A DNA stretch of 64,000 bases, from positions 11,485,669 through 11,549,668 of the forward strand of contig NC_068344.1 in the NCBI RefSeq assembly GCF_014633365.1, read 5' to 3'. This DNA comes from Diospyros lotus (Eukaryota; Streptophyta; Magnoliopsida; Ericales; Ebenaceae). Below, piece by piece: positions 37,361-48,752 of this stretch. Below the pieces are notes generated by a model that was not told the DNA's origin, searched no databases, and saw nothing but the letters and a program-made list of their open reading frames with translations. The translations under genes and the position numbers were made by a program. Within the stretch, counting starts at the first letter, position 1, and the number at the start of each line of letters is the position of its first letter.

Positions 37361-37865
37361 CAGCGGCCGTGAGGAACATGACTGTTGGTGGAAGCTGTCG
37401 TCCCTCCTTATGTGCTCACACCGTCTCGTCCCCACCATCGCAAAAAGCACCACCCCCACCCGTCAACCCCCTGCCGTTTGCACCGCCTGCTATTGCCCCC
37501 CGTCGACGCCGCTTGTATGTTGCCCCTCCCATTGTCGTTTGCCCCCACTTGCAGGGGTTGGAGTGCTGTCGGAAGGTAGATAGAGAAAGAGAGAGATAGG
37601 GAGGGTAGAGGAAGAGAGAGATAGGGACAGTAGACAAAGAAAAGGAGAGAGAGATAGAGAGGGAAGGTGGGGAGACAGGGTAGATAAGGAGACAGAGATA
37701 GAGAGGGAAGATAGGTGGGAACACACAAATGAATAGAGTAATCTCAGCCATTCATCTCAGTCAAATTGATCTCAGCCATTGAAATGTCTATACATTTGAG
37801 ACATTTCAAAAACCTTTGTGTCTTATTATATATCTATACATATATATATATTAATATATTAGGGG
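37361..37865. other. Right part of the split segment, with GA microsatellite
   Basis: A C-rich block (37420-37560), then 'gagagagatag' repeats to about 37715, then two 'atctcagccatt' copies at about 37740-37780. No gene. Confidence 0.55.
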
Positions 37866-37873
37866 GATTTGGC

Positions 37874-38442
37874 TAGGGATGGCAATTGCAACCGAAATCG
37901 TGGGGAACCGAATCGGTTAACGTGGTTAAAAACTGTTTGACTGGGGAATGGTTTGGCTTGGGAAAAAATCGAACACTATTTCCATGGGCAAAACCCAAAC
38001 CGAAACCGAACCTAATGTGTGGGTAACCGAACCAAATTGAACCGAATATACAAATATATATATAATATTTATTTATTTAATATATTATATATACACATAA
38101 TATATATATTGACTAATGCATTACAAATATATAAAATATTTAACATTTATAAAGTAATTAACGAATGAAAATAAAACCTAATCTTAAATTATTTTATTTT
38201 TATCAATCAAATAATTATTAATAAAAATAACTAATTAAATATTTAAAAAAATAAAACCTGCGCGGGAAATTATGGATCAAACTAAAAAAATTATGGTTAA
38301 AATTGAAACCAAATGGTTTGGTTATGGTTTTTAATTTTTAAAACCAATAGGTAATAGTTTGGTTTTGGTTTTAGTAGTTTAAGTTTGGTTTGATTATGGT
38401 TTTGGTAAAAACCGAAACCAAACCAAATCATTGTTAACCCTA
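37874..38442. mobile_element. Non-autonomous hAT element (MITE), 569 bp
   Basis: The termini are 'tagggatggcaat' at the left and 'attgttaaccctag' minus its last base at the right, imperfect inverted repeats. The flanks show an 8-bp duplication, 'gatttggc' (37866-37873) against 'gatgtggc' (38443-38450), matching at seven of eight. Subterminal regions hold many 'aaccgaaacc' and 'tttggttttgg' words, as is usual for this group; the middle is AT-rich. There is no transposase. Confidence 0.8.
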
Positions 38443-38450
38443 GATGTGGC

Positions 38451-39340
38451 TTGGGATAAAATTAAGAAAGAAGGGATTCACACAGAGGGCTTTTCACGGA
38501 ACAGCAAACGAGAAATTGAAGAACTCCAAGGAAGAGAGTTTTAGATTTTTTTATTATTTTTGTTTCATTATGTCCTACTAAAATCTTTAGTCGATTTAAG
38601 AAATTTAAAAACAGTTAGTAAAAATGCGAGATCTTGTTCTTATATTTTTTTATTCAAATATCTATGTTTCTTGTTTTCCATGTTAATGATTGCTGATTAA
38701 ATTAATTAAAAAGGCCTATTAGTTAATTGAATTGTGTGGTCTATAGCTAAATTGAATCAATAATCTGTAATTGTCATGATGTTCAGTTGAAGTAACAATT
38801 AAGCAAAACAATTATGATCCCAATTTTTGTTGCTTGCTTAAAAGAAATATAGAATGAATTAAATAATCTAATGCTTGTCGATTATTATTCATTTTTAACT
38901 CTTTCTTAGTTCGTAATGTTATCAGTAAATTCGTGAGAATTGCTTAATACCAATTGGTTTATTGATAATGATTAATTTGGATACTGTGTCTAGATTAATT
39001 AAATTAGAGAAGGTAAATCTTGTATCGCTTGTTGACAATCTTGGATTAAATATTTGACTATAGAAAAGTATATCTATTAGAGATTAGTGATTAATTTTCA
39101 ACCATGAGTAATTTTCCTTGAATCGATATTATCTCCAATTAAATTTTGTTACTCAATTCTATTTCTTTTAAATTATTCTTTTGTAAATTAAATTAATAGC
39201 ATTAAAACCCCCCATTTTTCCTTTTATTTTATTGATTAATTGTGATATTAATTTGATTGACTAGTCTTTGTGGATCGATCTTTATTTGCGATTACTATAA
39301 ATTATAAGTAGAGCAATTTTATTTTTTGGTGCATTCACCG
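38451..39340. other. AT-rich sequence, possible retrotransposon tail
   Basis: No gene is supported. The end at about 39255-39345 ('tctttgtggatcgatctt' to 'tttttggtgca') has the look of an LTR 3' region of Athila/TRIM type. This is a weak resemblance only. Confidence 0.3.
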
Positions 39341-39990
39341 TGCATTAATGAACAGAGCGCTAATGAGAATGATCGATACAATAGTAAACTCTTAAAACTT
39401 TATTTTCATTCATTAGTCTTCTCCAATGCATTAACGGGTTGTATTTATAGATTTCTCCCAAGCTTGAAGAAAAACTAGTTGTTTATAGCCGTTGGAGCTT
39501 ACAAAAACTAATTGTTATAGAATGTCAATGAAGAAAATAGTTGACAGTTTCATTTAACCAATCGATAGTTTTTTTTCAACAATTTTGAAGCACACATTGG
39601 GCTTTGACAAACGATTGACTCTTTTACGAAAGAGGTCGACTTTTTCAATAAATGTTTGATATTTTGAAGCAACAAGTCAACAGTTTTAAAAGAAAATCGA
39701 CATTATACAGGCACAGTCGATTGAAAATGAACTTAAATCAAAATAACAGAGAACATAAAAAATGTCTATCAACAATTCATAGAGACTGTCGACTGTTTTT
39801 TGCTGAAAGGATTAAAACGGTCAACAAATTCACCAAATTGGTCAACAGTTTTTCCTTGCTTAATAGCCCAAAAATCAAATGCACAAAATGGTTGACTGAT
39901 ACACTAACATGGTCAACAATTTTGGCTTTAAAAAGAGTATTCATGATAAGGAAAATATTTTAACACTCTTACACATTTGATTTCAAAATA
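39341..39990 (-). repeat. LTR-like region with W-box-type motif cluster
   Basis: A minus-strand TATA ('tctataaata', complement at about 39445-39455) is followed upstream by at least eight 'ttgac' or 'gtcaa' words between 39540 and 39920, most as 'ggtcaac' or 'gttgac', mixed with 'gtcgac'. The W-box core is TTGAC. The position next to a copia fragment on the same strand suggests a copia LTR with a repeated enhancer-like element. No protein is encoded. Confidence 0.45.
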
Positions 39991-40194
39991 AATATAAAGG
40001 ATTTTGTAAACATTGAAAGCATATATATCTTTTGGCATTGATTGAATTGAACATTTTCCATTTTCAAAGAAAAAATATAATTCATTTTCAAATGTCAAAT
40101 ATATAAAGTTTTTCATCATCAAAACATTATCAAAGGCAAAATAATAGCCTTGATCTTAACACTTCATTCTTTAGTTTGAATGATTCACTAATTT

Positions 40195-40642
40195 GATTAC
40201 CTTTCATACAAGTTTCGCAAATACCTTACCTTTGGTAAGCCTTTCACAAGATCTTTTCTAAAGAGTTTGTCAAGAATACTCATACTAGCATGGCCTAATT
40301 TATTGTGCCAAAATCATGAGTTTTGAGATATTGATGCTATCAAACAACTCTTTATGTTTGATGATGAAATGTCTAGATAAACAACCCTATTTCCTAGAAA
40401 TTTTGATTCATTTGATTTCAAGCAAATCACTTCACAAAAGTTTGAACCAAAACTTACTCTATGACTTATATCACATAATTGGCTTATACTTAATAAATTA
40501 TGCTTAAGACCTTTTACAAATAATATGTTTTCCAAAATCAAATTAGGAAAAGAAATAGAGCCAGTGCTAAGAATCTTACCTTTTGAGTTGTCTCCATAGA
40601 CTGCATTACCTCCTATAGATGAGATGGTTGAAGTGCCTCTAT
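40195..40642 (-). pseudogene. Copia gag-pre-integrase fragment
   Basis: The minus strand reads 'GNAVYGDNSKGKIL', then 'ENILFVKGLKHNLLSISQLCD', 'ICLKSNESKFLGNRVVYLDI' and, past an in-frame TGA at about 40314, 'FWHNKLGHASMSILDKLF' and 'DLVKGLPK'. This is the gag-pre-integrase region of Ty1/copia pol, including the H..H start of the integrase zinc site. It ends abruptly at 40642, where the next repeat begins, so the insertion of that repeat cut it. RT, RNase H and the rest of integrase are missing. Confidence 0.8.
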
Positions 40643-41269
40643 AACAGCCCACCTCCCGGAGCCTCCGTCGACATAGAAGATCCGTGAGAGGGTCATTATT
40701 TGAATGATACAAAACAATTCTCACTAAACATCTAGCAATAGAAACTATGGCACATGACATTTCATAATCATCCTTACATATCCAGCCACACAGAAACTCA
40801 AGTCAAGTTTTTACATGATCATACATAACATGAGACGTTTTGGGACTGCATAACATACTACCATGGCTCAACAATCTGGACCCAAACCCCGCTAAACGTA
40901 CCTGCTAACTGAGGCAAATCCCTTACCTGAAATGATGGAAAGTAAGGGTGAGTCACAAGACTGAGTAAGCTCAAGAAGGAAAGGCAATAGGTTAAGGATA
41001 TAACTCTTCCCCAACATCCCATGTATTTCATGTTAATGCAGCAACATACCATGCCATGCTCAATACGTGCATTAGCCTTAAATTCATAAACATAAAATAA
41101 ACTGCACATACACCGTCCTTGAGACCCATATTAAGATGCACACTTTGGTACCCAAGTCCCACATACAAACTTACTAGCAACTAAACATATCATTATTCTT
41201 GACATGCTCTTTATCACATCATCTAACATATCTTGCCATCATACGTAACACATTATCATAACATATAGC

Positions 41270-41929
41270 TAGAGATGGCAAAATGGGCCTGGCCCGACGG
41301 GCTGGCCCGTTGAGGCCCGGCCCGGGACCGGGCTAGGGCCAGCATTTTGCTAGCCCATTTAAGGCTGGGCTGATTTGGCCCAGCCCGCTTGGCCCGCTAA
41401 TCGGCCACAAAACCCCCCCCTCAGCCTCGCCTCTCGCCCTCACCCTCACCCTCTGCCTCACCCTCGCCCTCGCCCTCGCCCTCGCCCTCACCCTTGTCTC
41501 GCCCTCACCTCGCCCTCACCCTTGTCTCGCCCTCACCTCGCCCTCGCCCTCGCCCGCGCCCCTCGCTCGTCGTCACCATCGCCCTCGTCTCGCCCTCGCC
41601 CGCGCCCCTCGTTCTCGCCCTCGCTCGCCCTCTGTCTCGCCCTCACCCTCGCCCTCGCCCGCGCCCCTCGCTCGCCATCGCCATCGCCCTCATCTCGCCG
41701 GCGCCCCTCGCTCTCGCCCTCCCCCCTCGCCCTCACACGTGCCCCTTACCCTCGCCCGCGCCCCTCGCCCTCGCCTTCACCCTCGCCCCGCTTGGCCCGC
41801 GGGCCCATGTAGGGCCGGGCTAGGGCCAGCAATCTGCTGGCCCGTTTTTAAGCGGGCCGATTTGGCTCGGCCCGCGGGCCACTTGGTGGCAGGCCGGGCC
41901 TAGCCGGCCCGGCCCGTTTGCCATCTCTA
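41270..41929. mobile_element. GC-rich hAT MITE, 660 bp, with perfect 8-bp duplication
   Basis: The termini are perfect 13-bp inverted repeats, 'tagagatggcaaa' and 'tttgccatctcta'. They are flanked by an exact 8-bp duplication 'catatagc' (41262-41269 and 41930-41937), diagnostic for hAT transposition. Subterminal regions are packed with 'ggcccgg' and 'gggccgggc' words. The centre (about 41417-41790) is a minisatellite of 'cgccctcgccct' type. Long Pro/Arg/Ser-rich and Glu/Arg-rich frames on both strands are by-products of the minisatellite. No transposase. Confidence 0.93.
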
Positions 41930-42478
41930 CATATAGCTATTATGGGACTCGAACCCCCAGTCTTACGTAACATAATCATCCCTTTTAGCCACTCTTCCTC
42001 ACCATTCAATAAAACACATAAGAAATGCAATGGTTTGGGAAGCATAAACATGATGACAAGGCCCCCATAAACCAAACATTAGGCCATGCTACGCCCACAT
42101 AGGAATTCACACATGCGAAATGCTCTAAATGCATATGCTCATCTAATATACCCAACTCAGCACTCAACGATCAATTAGGTTATGCCAATGCACACATTTT
42201 CGCACACACACAGAGCATGTCCTCCCAATGGATGCAACCCAACCCCATACATCACAAATATATCATGATATGTACGTAGTCAATGTGAGTGAATGGAAAT
42301 ACCAACTTTCCTAGCCCATTTATAGCTTATCATAACGGCTAATAATTGACACCTATACATCTAACCATCGACTACCACAACTCATGGTCGACAGTCAGTA
42401 GCTTTGTACCCGACACCCTTAAACACACATAGATAACGTTAAACTTATATGCTTTAGACTTAGCATTTCGTAAGCTTC

Positions 42479-44937
42479 TGTAATACCCGATACTACATGG
42501 TATTGGAAAAAATAGGATTCCTAGTAATTTTGACTGACCTTGGGTGATTCGGAGAGCCCAAGAAGTTGGTTTCAAGAAATTAATTACTAAAACTGCCGAA
42601 TCGGCGGCAGGGAATACCCCGAGACTTGGATATCCGGGGAAGAAGGCATGAGATTAGTGAGTGTTTCAAGGTGAGCCTAATGACATTGAAAGAAATCAAA
42701 TCGGGAATTATTCTCGGAATAATTTCTGTATAATCTCGAATGGATGTCGATACCGAATGGTTGTAGGGGATCTCCGGGAAGTTGAGGGGACCCTAGGGGT
42801 GGTTCGATTTTGCGAGTGATGTAATCCTAAGGTGTTTTCGGGTGGAATAAAGGTCTCATGCAGGCGCAGGGATGAAATCAACATTTCTGAGTAAATACCG
42901 GTTATTAATTTTTAAAAAATCAAGGAATTATGAAGCTTGATAGTTTAAATTAAAGCTTGGAGGGTCCAAGTGAATTTATAAAATCTCCATGTGTAATTAA
43001 TAATTTCTCTAGTGGGATTAATGAGAATTGAATGGGGTAAATATGTAATATATATGTATCATATATATATATACACATGCATGGATGGGAGGCAAGCTTG
43101 TTGAAATTTGAAATTCAAAATACAGAGAGAGAAATAAGAGAAGGGCCGAGAGATTGGAAGCAGAGAACTGAGAGAGAGAGAGCCAGAGGGCAATTACTGG
43201 CTGGTTGCAGTGGCGGAGACAACAACGACCATGGCAGTTGCGGGTGGCAATGGAGGTTGAGCAGCAGCGCGCAAGTGATGCACACGGGAGGCTGGTGGAG
43301 CCTCGCGATTGAGGCAGCGCTTACAGCGGTGGCTAGCGATGGCTTAAGCAGCAGCAACCGGTGGCATCGGCTGTGGGAACCAGAGGCAGCGGCTGTCGAA
43401 GATAGGCTGGCAACAGCTAAGATGCGGGAGGCCATGGTAGAGATGGCTGGTATTGCCGATCGTGCGGCCGTTAGAGGCAGTCGGCCTACGGATAAAGCTA
43501 AGCCTGCCAGTGGCCGGCAGTGGTTAGGCTACCGTATCTGGCAGCGGTCGTGTGCAGGGGTGGCCGAATGTGGGGGAGAGGAAGAAGAAGCAGGGGAAGA
43601 AAAAAAAAGAAAAAAAAATGAGAAGAAAATCTGGAAAATGAGAAAAAATACCCAGAAATTCTAAAAAATTGGGTAAAATTTTAAAAAATTATTTTGGGGC
43701 TTAAGGAGCGTGCCAAAGGCTCGGAAATGGGGTTTTGAACACAAGGTGGCATCCCATGAGGCAACACCGATATGAGCATTTGACTGATTTTCTCCTCCAG
43801 ATTGGATGAGGTAAAGTAATTAATTCTTTTTAGTTATTTACATTATGTGAGATGATGTAATGTGAAGTGATGGTTGGATTATGCCCGTGGTTAGGGTTGG
43901 CTGTAGTTGTTGATGGGTGATTTTTGCAGTGTATGGCAAAAATATAAGCCCTGGTTTAATGTTTGATGTTGATGGATTTTGTGTGGTATCTAAGTTCTAC
44001 CAAGGAGGCAATGGTCCTAGAAGAATGCGAGGTTCAGGCTAACGTTCTCACCCATGGTAGAGAAGAGGCTTCGAGCCACGTAAGAGATAACCTCAATAGT
44101 GGTGGTCTTGCATGCATTTGTAAATGTTTTTTCTTATGAGTTGCATGTAATGGTTAACACTTGCATGATATGAGTTCTAGTGTACCTATGGCCATATGGA
44201 GGACTAATGTGTGGGAAAGGTTGATCAGTACCTTAACCTATGGAGGTTATGAGGGCATGAAAGACTACCCATTTTGCATTGCATTTCTGTATTATATGCT
44301 CTCTCATGCTTCATTTACTTATGCATTTGCACCCTTACTAAGTCTTTATGACTCATGAGGTTTTACCTCAAGTTGTAGATGTTGCGAGCCCAGATGCAAG
44401 CAGGGATGGCGGTGGGAGAATGATGTGGTGACTAGCGTTGTTGCCTAAGTTTGTATGTGGTATATAGTCATATATGTATTCATGTGATTGAATGTAAATG
44501 TTGTTGTGCGCTAGGTGGATCTAGTTGCTGTAATTATCATGGTGTGATGGGTGATTGTGAGATTGTTTGATGTATATGGCTTCAGTTGGTGAACCCGAGT
44601 TTCGAATCAGGTAAGGATCAAAAAGGTATATTCCCATAATTTCCTAATACTCAACGAAGTTTGATATGCTAGTTTTGTGCTTGGGTCACCTTTGACTTGT
44701 TGTGAGGCGAGTTGAAGAAAGGTGAAGCTCACTCGGGTTTTTAGTCCAATTCCGTTGTGCTTCCTTTTATGTTTTGGGACCGATTCCTCGAGTGGAGCAA
44801 ATGAAATGACGAAGTCTAGTACCTACCTAGGGTGTTTTCTGTTGAAACATAGTCCCTTCCTTCATTGTCGGTTATTGTGTGAGTAATCCGATTGATTATT
44901 CACTAGTGGCACCCGTAGGTGGGAGATGGTCGTTACA
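42479..44937. mobile_element. Solo LTR with perfect 5-bp target duplication
   Basis: The element starts 'tgtaatacccgatac' and ends 'gatggtcgttaca', and is flanked by the exact 5-bp duplication 'gcttc' (42474-42478 and 44938-44942). No gag or pol is present, and 2459 bp fits one LTR. Sequence at 43690-43940 resembles the degenerate fragments at 361-1320, so the family occurs at least twice in the window. A 195-residue open frame (43077-43664) starting near 'atgcatggatgggag' has no recognisable domain and is GA- and GC-repeat-derived. The element lies inside LTR family C copy 1. Confidence 0.85.
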
Positions 44938-45475
44938 GCTTCCCTCATGACTCCTCATGCACTTGGCAATATAGACATCAATATACATTCTTGTTCTCAT
45001 CTCTTCCCATACATAGGAAACTATCTCGGCATACATATTACTGAACATTACACTTTTCTCATTAAGACTCTTAACATAACCCAATAAATTCGACCATAAC
45101 CACCTCTTTAAGAACCTAGACCTAACTGGTTTGGCATCATTCTCGAAGAAAGTGAAGCGATACAAAGCCCTGTGACGGATGTAATCAACAATACCAAGGA
45201 ATCATTTACTTAACTTATTCCATCGACAATAGACCCACTAATAAAGCACAAGTCATAAAATGGTTGTCACGCAGATTTACATTATTAATGCGTGGAACCG
45301 AGTCACGGTAAGGGATGAAATAAAATATGAAAAACAACGGAGACTTGCGTAAGGATTAAAGAATGTAAGAAAAGGGTTATGAGCTTGCCTTTAAAAGATT
45401 GATTCTGGTCTTTTCTGCCTTCCTGCTGCAAAGTAATACATTTTACAAAAAATAGTAAGATTGCGTGTAACGGCC

Positions 45476-46645
45476 CACCTCCCAGAGCCCTTGTGCACCA
45501 AGAGGATCCGTGAGAGGGTCATTACTTAAATGATACTGAACAATAACACAAGCTAAACACACTCTCAATCCTTATTGAAACTAGGCTTTTTCTTTTACAT
45601 CATATAACTCATAATAACCATCCTTACATAATTGATTACAACGTGAGCCCACCTGGGCTTACATAACATACCTCCATCTCACAAATATAAAATATTACTC
45701 TTAACACAAGCACTGTGACAGCCAAGATCTAGCTTCGAGAGGGCTTTGCAATTGCTACCATGACACGACGGCCTGGACCCAAACCTTGCTGAACGTACCT
45801 GCTATCACAGATATTTCTCTTACTTGGAATGATGGAAAACAAACGTGAGTCGCGAGACTCAGCAAGCTCTAAAAAGAAAGGCTGTAGAATACAGACAGAA
45901 CTCTTTCCCTAACACACCATGCAATTCATATCAATGCAACATCATACCATGCCATGCCCAATACCTGCCTTATTTCTAGATGCGTAAACATATAATAAAC
46001 TTCATATAAACGGTCCTTGGGGCCCACATCAAACACACATTAGCGCCCAAGTCCAAATACTTTTTCCTTTACATGTGGCTTCCTGTCACTATCAACATAA
46101 TTTATTGTCGTGGGTCTTACCCCAGGGTCTTACTGTTGCCATGGGTCTCATTCCCAAGGTCTTTCTATTGTCGTGGGTCTCACTCCCAAGGTCTTACTGT
46201 GGGCCACTCCGTCGTGGGTCTCACTCTCAAGATCTTATTGTGAGCCACGCCCACCACCCGTACTCATCACTTAAAACTGCACATTCTCACCATGCAGTGC
46301 AACAATTAGGAAATACAACGGCTTTTGCAGCATAAACATGATGACAAGGCCCCCATAAATCAAGCATTAGGCCATGCTACACCCACATAAGAATTCATAC
46401 ATGCGAAATGCCTCTAAATGCATCGGCTCACCTAAAGAACCCAGGTTAGCTCTCAGACCAACAGGCTCATGCAGATGCTCACACATCCCATCACACACAA
46501 AGCATGTTTCCAAGTGAAAGCAACCCAGTCCCTATGCAGCACACATATCATGATATGCACACAATCAAGGCGGGAATCTGGCAGTACCAGTTCTTCTGGC
46601 CCATTTAGCGCTTATCGTAACAGTCGATGACTGGCGTCCATACAT
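45476..46645 (+). repeat. LTR family C, copy 2, cut by the Athila element
   Basis: It starts 'tgtaacggcccacctccca' and follows copy 1 head-to-tail. It ends at 46645, after 'ggcgtccatacat', where the Athila LTR starts; in copy 1 the matching text continues ('cctatacatctaaccatcgac', about 42350). The right half should lie beyond the Athila element, outside this window. Confidence 0.65.
46105..46245. repeat. Minisatellite, about four units
   Basis: Units of 'gtcgtgggtctcactcccaa' plus 'ggtcttactgt' repeat with small changes inside family C copy 2. Copy 1 has only one unit at the matching place (about 41942-41970), so the array expanded in copy 2. Confidence 0.75.
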
Positions 46646-47508
46646 TGACTGCACTCTCACCCTGCAATTAAAACACAAAACAAAACACAATAAAAATTTT
46701 ATATTTTATTTATTTATTTAGGCGAGAGGTTTATACTCGTCAGTGTACGAGTGCAGTTGTAGTTCAAATTTAAATTTATACTTTCTGGATAAGTCCAGGT
46801 CGTCCACTGAGAGATTTATTTATGGCAAAAGAAAAAAAAGAATGTCACACACACGCACACGCATTTAGATGGATTGATAACATGATTTTTTATGATTTTT
46901 TTAGATAACAAATACTAGAAAATAAAGCAAGACAGAAGTTGAAATAAATACTAAACGTGAGAATATGAAATTGGAAAGTACTTGAGTTAAGACAATTTCA
47001 GTGCCAACCCGTTGATTCCCAAATATTAGCATAAAAGATTAGCAACATTAATTTAATTTCAGATATGAGGATTTGTTATTAAATGCAATTAAAGATAATG
47101 ATAGCTCTAGTTTAAGCAATCCCCATACATGATATGCGGGATTCTAATTTAAGAAACTACCATAAATTCAATTACAATTAATACACAAAACAACTAAATT
47201 AATCATCCGGGTTTGGGTATGATAGCGTTTCCAGTTCTAGTAACTCTCATGCATGACATGAAAGCTCTTAGGCTTACGCTCCAATCCAAACCTAGTGATT
47301 TTTCAATAATCAAAACACACTCATATTGAAGTTTAAACCAATGTTACTCATTTAAAGCGTAGCTTTCTTTGGGAATCATTGGCGTTAGACACTGTCCTTG
47401 CCTTAACCCAAGATTAGATTTAGCTACTCATCTCTATTAAATTAATTGACAACAATTTAAATGACATAATTTAAATAACAGAATTTAAATGACAGGAATT
47501 AAAATAGA

Positions 47509-47690
47509 AGAAACTAACCGGCCATTTAGGCGGTAGATAATTAAAATACAAGAATTAAAATTGCAAGAATTTAAAGGCAAGAAACTAACCGTCCATTTAG
47601 GCGGTGAACAATTAAAATACAAGAATTAAAATTGCAAGAATTTAAAGGCATAAACTAACCGTCCATTTAGGCGGTGAATAATAAAGTAAT
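47509..47690. repeat. Tandem repeat in the Athila LTR, about 70-bp unit
   Basis: Nearly three units of 'ctaaccgtccatttaggcgg' plus AT-rich text follow each other. The same array recurs at 59361-59542 in the right LTR. It lies in the R/U5 part, downstream of the TATA in the element's direction. Confidence 0.8.
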
Positions 47691-47954
47691 AATAAATGAC
47701 ATAAGAATTTAAAAGAAGAAAGAAATGAAGGTAGTAAGATCACAAGAGAAAATACTAAAGAAAATGAGAGAGAACAAAAGCAATTCTCAAAGAGAGAATT
47801 CTAAGGAAATAACTAAACTTTGATTCAAGAATAATAATCACACTTACAAATGCAATCAAGTGAGCTATTTATAGGCCACAAGATGCAATACAAACCACAC
47901 AATTTCAATTATTTAATTAGACATAATTATATCTAATGGGCACTCACACACTTA

Positions 47955-48418
47955 AAGTTAAATGGATTTTAGCTATAATACACACCTAATATTAAATGGA
48001 TTTTAGCTAAAATACATACCTAATAAAGCACTCATAAAGTTAAATGGATTTTAGCTATAATATCCACCTAATAGTTAAATGGATTTTAGCTAAAAAACAT
48101 ACCTAATAAAGCTCTCACATAAAAAATAAAAATAGATTTCTATAAATTGGTTTTTTAATCTTTATTAGGATTAAAAATAATCCTTGGGCCTTCTCCAAAT
48201 AATATCTTCCATGGGTTGCTCAAATTGGGCCTTAATTCATCATGGGCTTGAATTCTTCATGGATTTGAATTTTTCATGGGCTTGATTTCTTCATGGATTT
48301 GATGTCTTCATGGACTTTAAATCTTCATGGGCTTGATTTCTTCATGGGTTTGATTTCTTCATGGATTTGATGTCTTCATGGACTTTAAATCTTCATGGGC
48401 TTGAATTCTTCATGCCTA
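47955..48418. repeat. Two short-motif arrays in the Athila LTR U3
   Basis: Four copies of 'taaatggattttagct' lie at 47958-48100, and about ten copies of 'cttcatgg.cttga' lie at 48230-48418. Both arrays are upstream of the LTR TATA in the direction of transcription and may act as promoter elements. Repeated at 59810-60270. Confidence 0.7.
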
Positions 48419-48735
48419 AAAAAAAAATAATTTAATGTTATTAATAAATTATATATTATATATATGTATTACACATGGCACACATATATATATATTAGAT
48501 TATATTATATATATATATTACATGCATGCATATAATGATGTATATGTATTATATATAATTTTATATATTATTATTATTATTATTAAATTTTACTTTAAAA
48601 TTTCATTTCATTCATTTTTCAATTTAAACTTGCATATAACCATAAAATATATATTAATATCTAATTTAAACCATTTTTAAGATCAAAAGAAGGGTATAAT
48701 TATAACAAAATTTTTACAAAATTAACCACTAATCA

Positions 48736-48752
48736 TACCCCCCAACTTAAAC
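48736..48752 (-). other. Polypurine tract of the Athila element
   Basis: The minus strand reads 'tttaagttggggggta' directly before the LTR start 'tgattagtgg'. It is the expected plus-strand priming site. Two similar 'aagttgggggg' tracts occur at about 50241-50255 and 52561-52575. Confidence 0.6.

Larger units (their letters stand above)
40640..45475 (+). repeat. LTR family C, copy 1, carrying two nested insertions
   Basis: It starts 'tataacagcccacctcccgg' and parallels copy 2 at 45476 ('tgtaacggcccacctccca'): both share 'gatccgtgagagggtcatta', 'gacccaaac', 'gctgaacgtacctgcta', 'gagactgagtaagctc'-type text and the 'cgaaatgc' block. Copy 1 is interrupted by a hAT MITE (41270-41929) and a solo LTR (42479-44937). 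Without them it is about 1.7 kb. TGTAAC start and size suggest another LTR; its right end is not certain. Confidence 0.6.
46646..48735 (-). repeat. Athila LTR, left copy (3' LTR)
   Basis: I place the LTR from 'tgactgcactctcac' (46646) to 'ccactaatca' (48735), 2090 bp with TGAyT..ArTCA ends. The left end is exact because it interrupts LTR family C. The right end rests on an adjacent polypurine tract. A minus-strand TATA, 'ctatttatag' on the plus strand, lies at 47875-47884, leaving a U3 of about 0.85 kb. Short tandem arrays lie at 47509-47690, 47955-48115 and 48230-48418. If the polypurine tract call is wrong, the LTR would instead run to about 52556. Confidence 0.7.

Noticed and set aside
37408..37751. 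Three overlapping Ser/Leu/Pro-rich minus-strand frames
   Set aside because: They are products of the (ga)n microsatellite; the similar length in three frames is a sign of repeat translation.
41375..41823. Two overlapping Pro/Arg/Ser-rich frames of 109-145 residues and a Glu/Arg-rich frame on the other strand
   Set aside because: They are translations of the CGCCCT-type minisatellite inside a hAT MITE; all frames stay open because the repeat lacks stops.
43077..43664. 195-residue frame
   Set aside because: It lies inside a solo LTR, has no recognisable domain and a low-complexity charged tail; it is probably leader sequence of an old retrotransposon transcript.
47509..47690. Regularly spaced repeats that look CRISPR-like
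   Set aside because: Units are contiguous tandem copies with no unique spacers, inside a plant LTR.
48435..48680. 81-residue Tyr/Ile-rich frame (and identical copy at 60287)
   Set aside because: Translation of (at)n microsatellite text in the LTR U3; not a gene.
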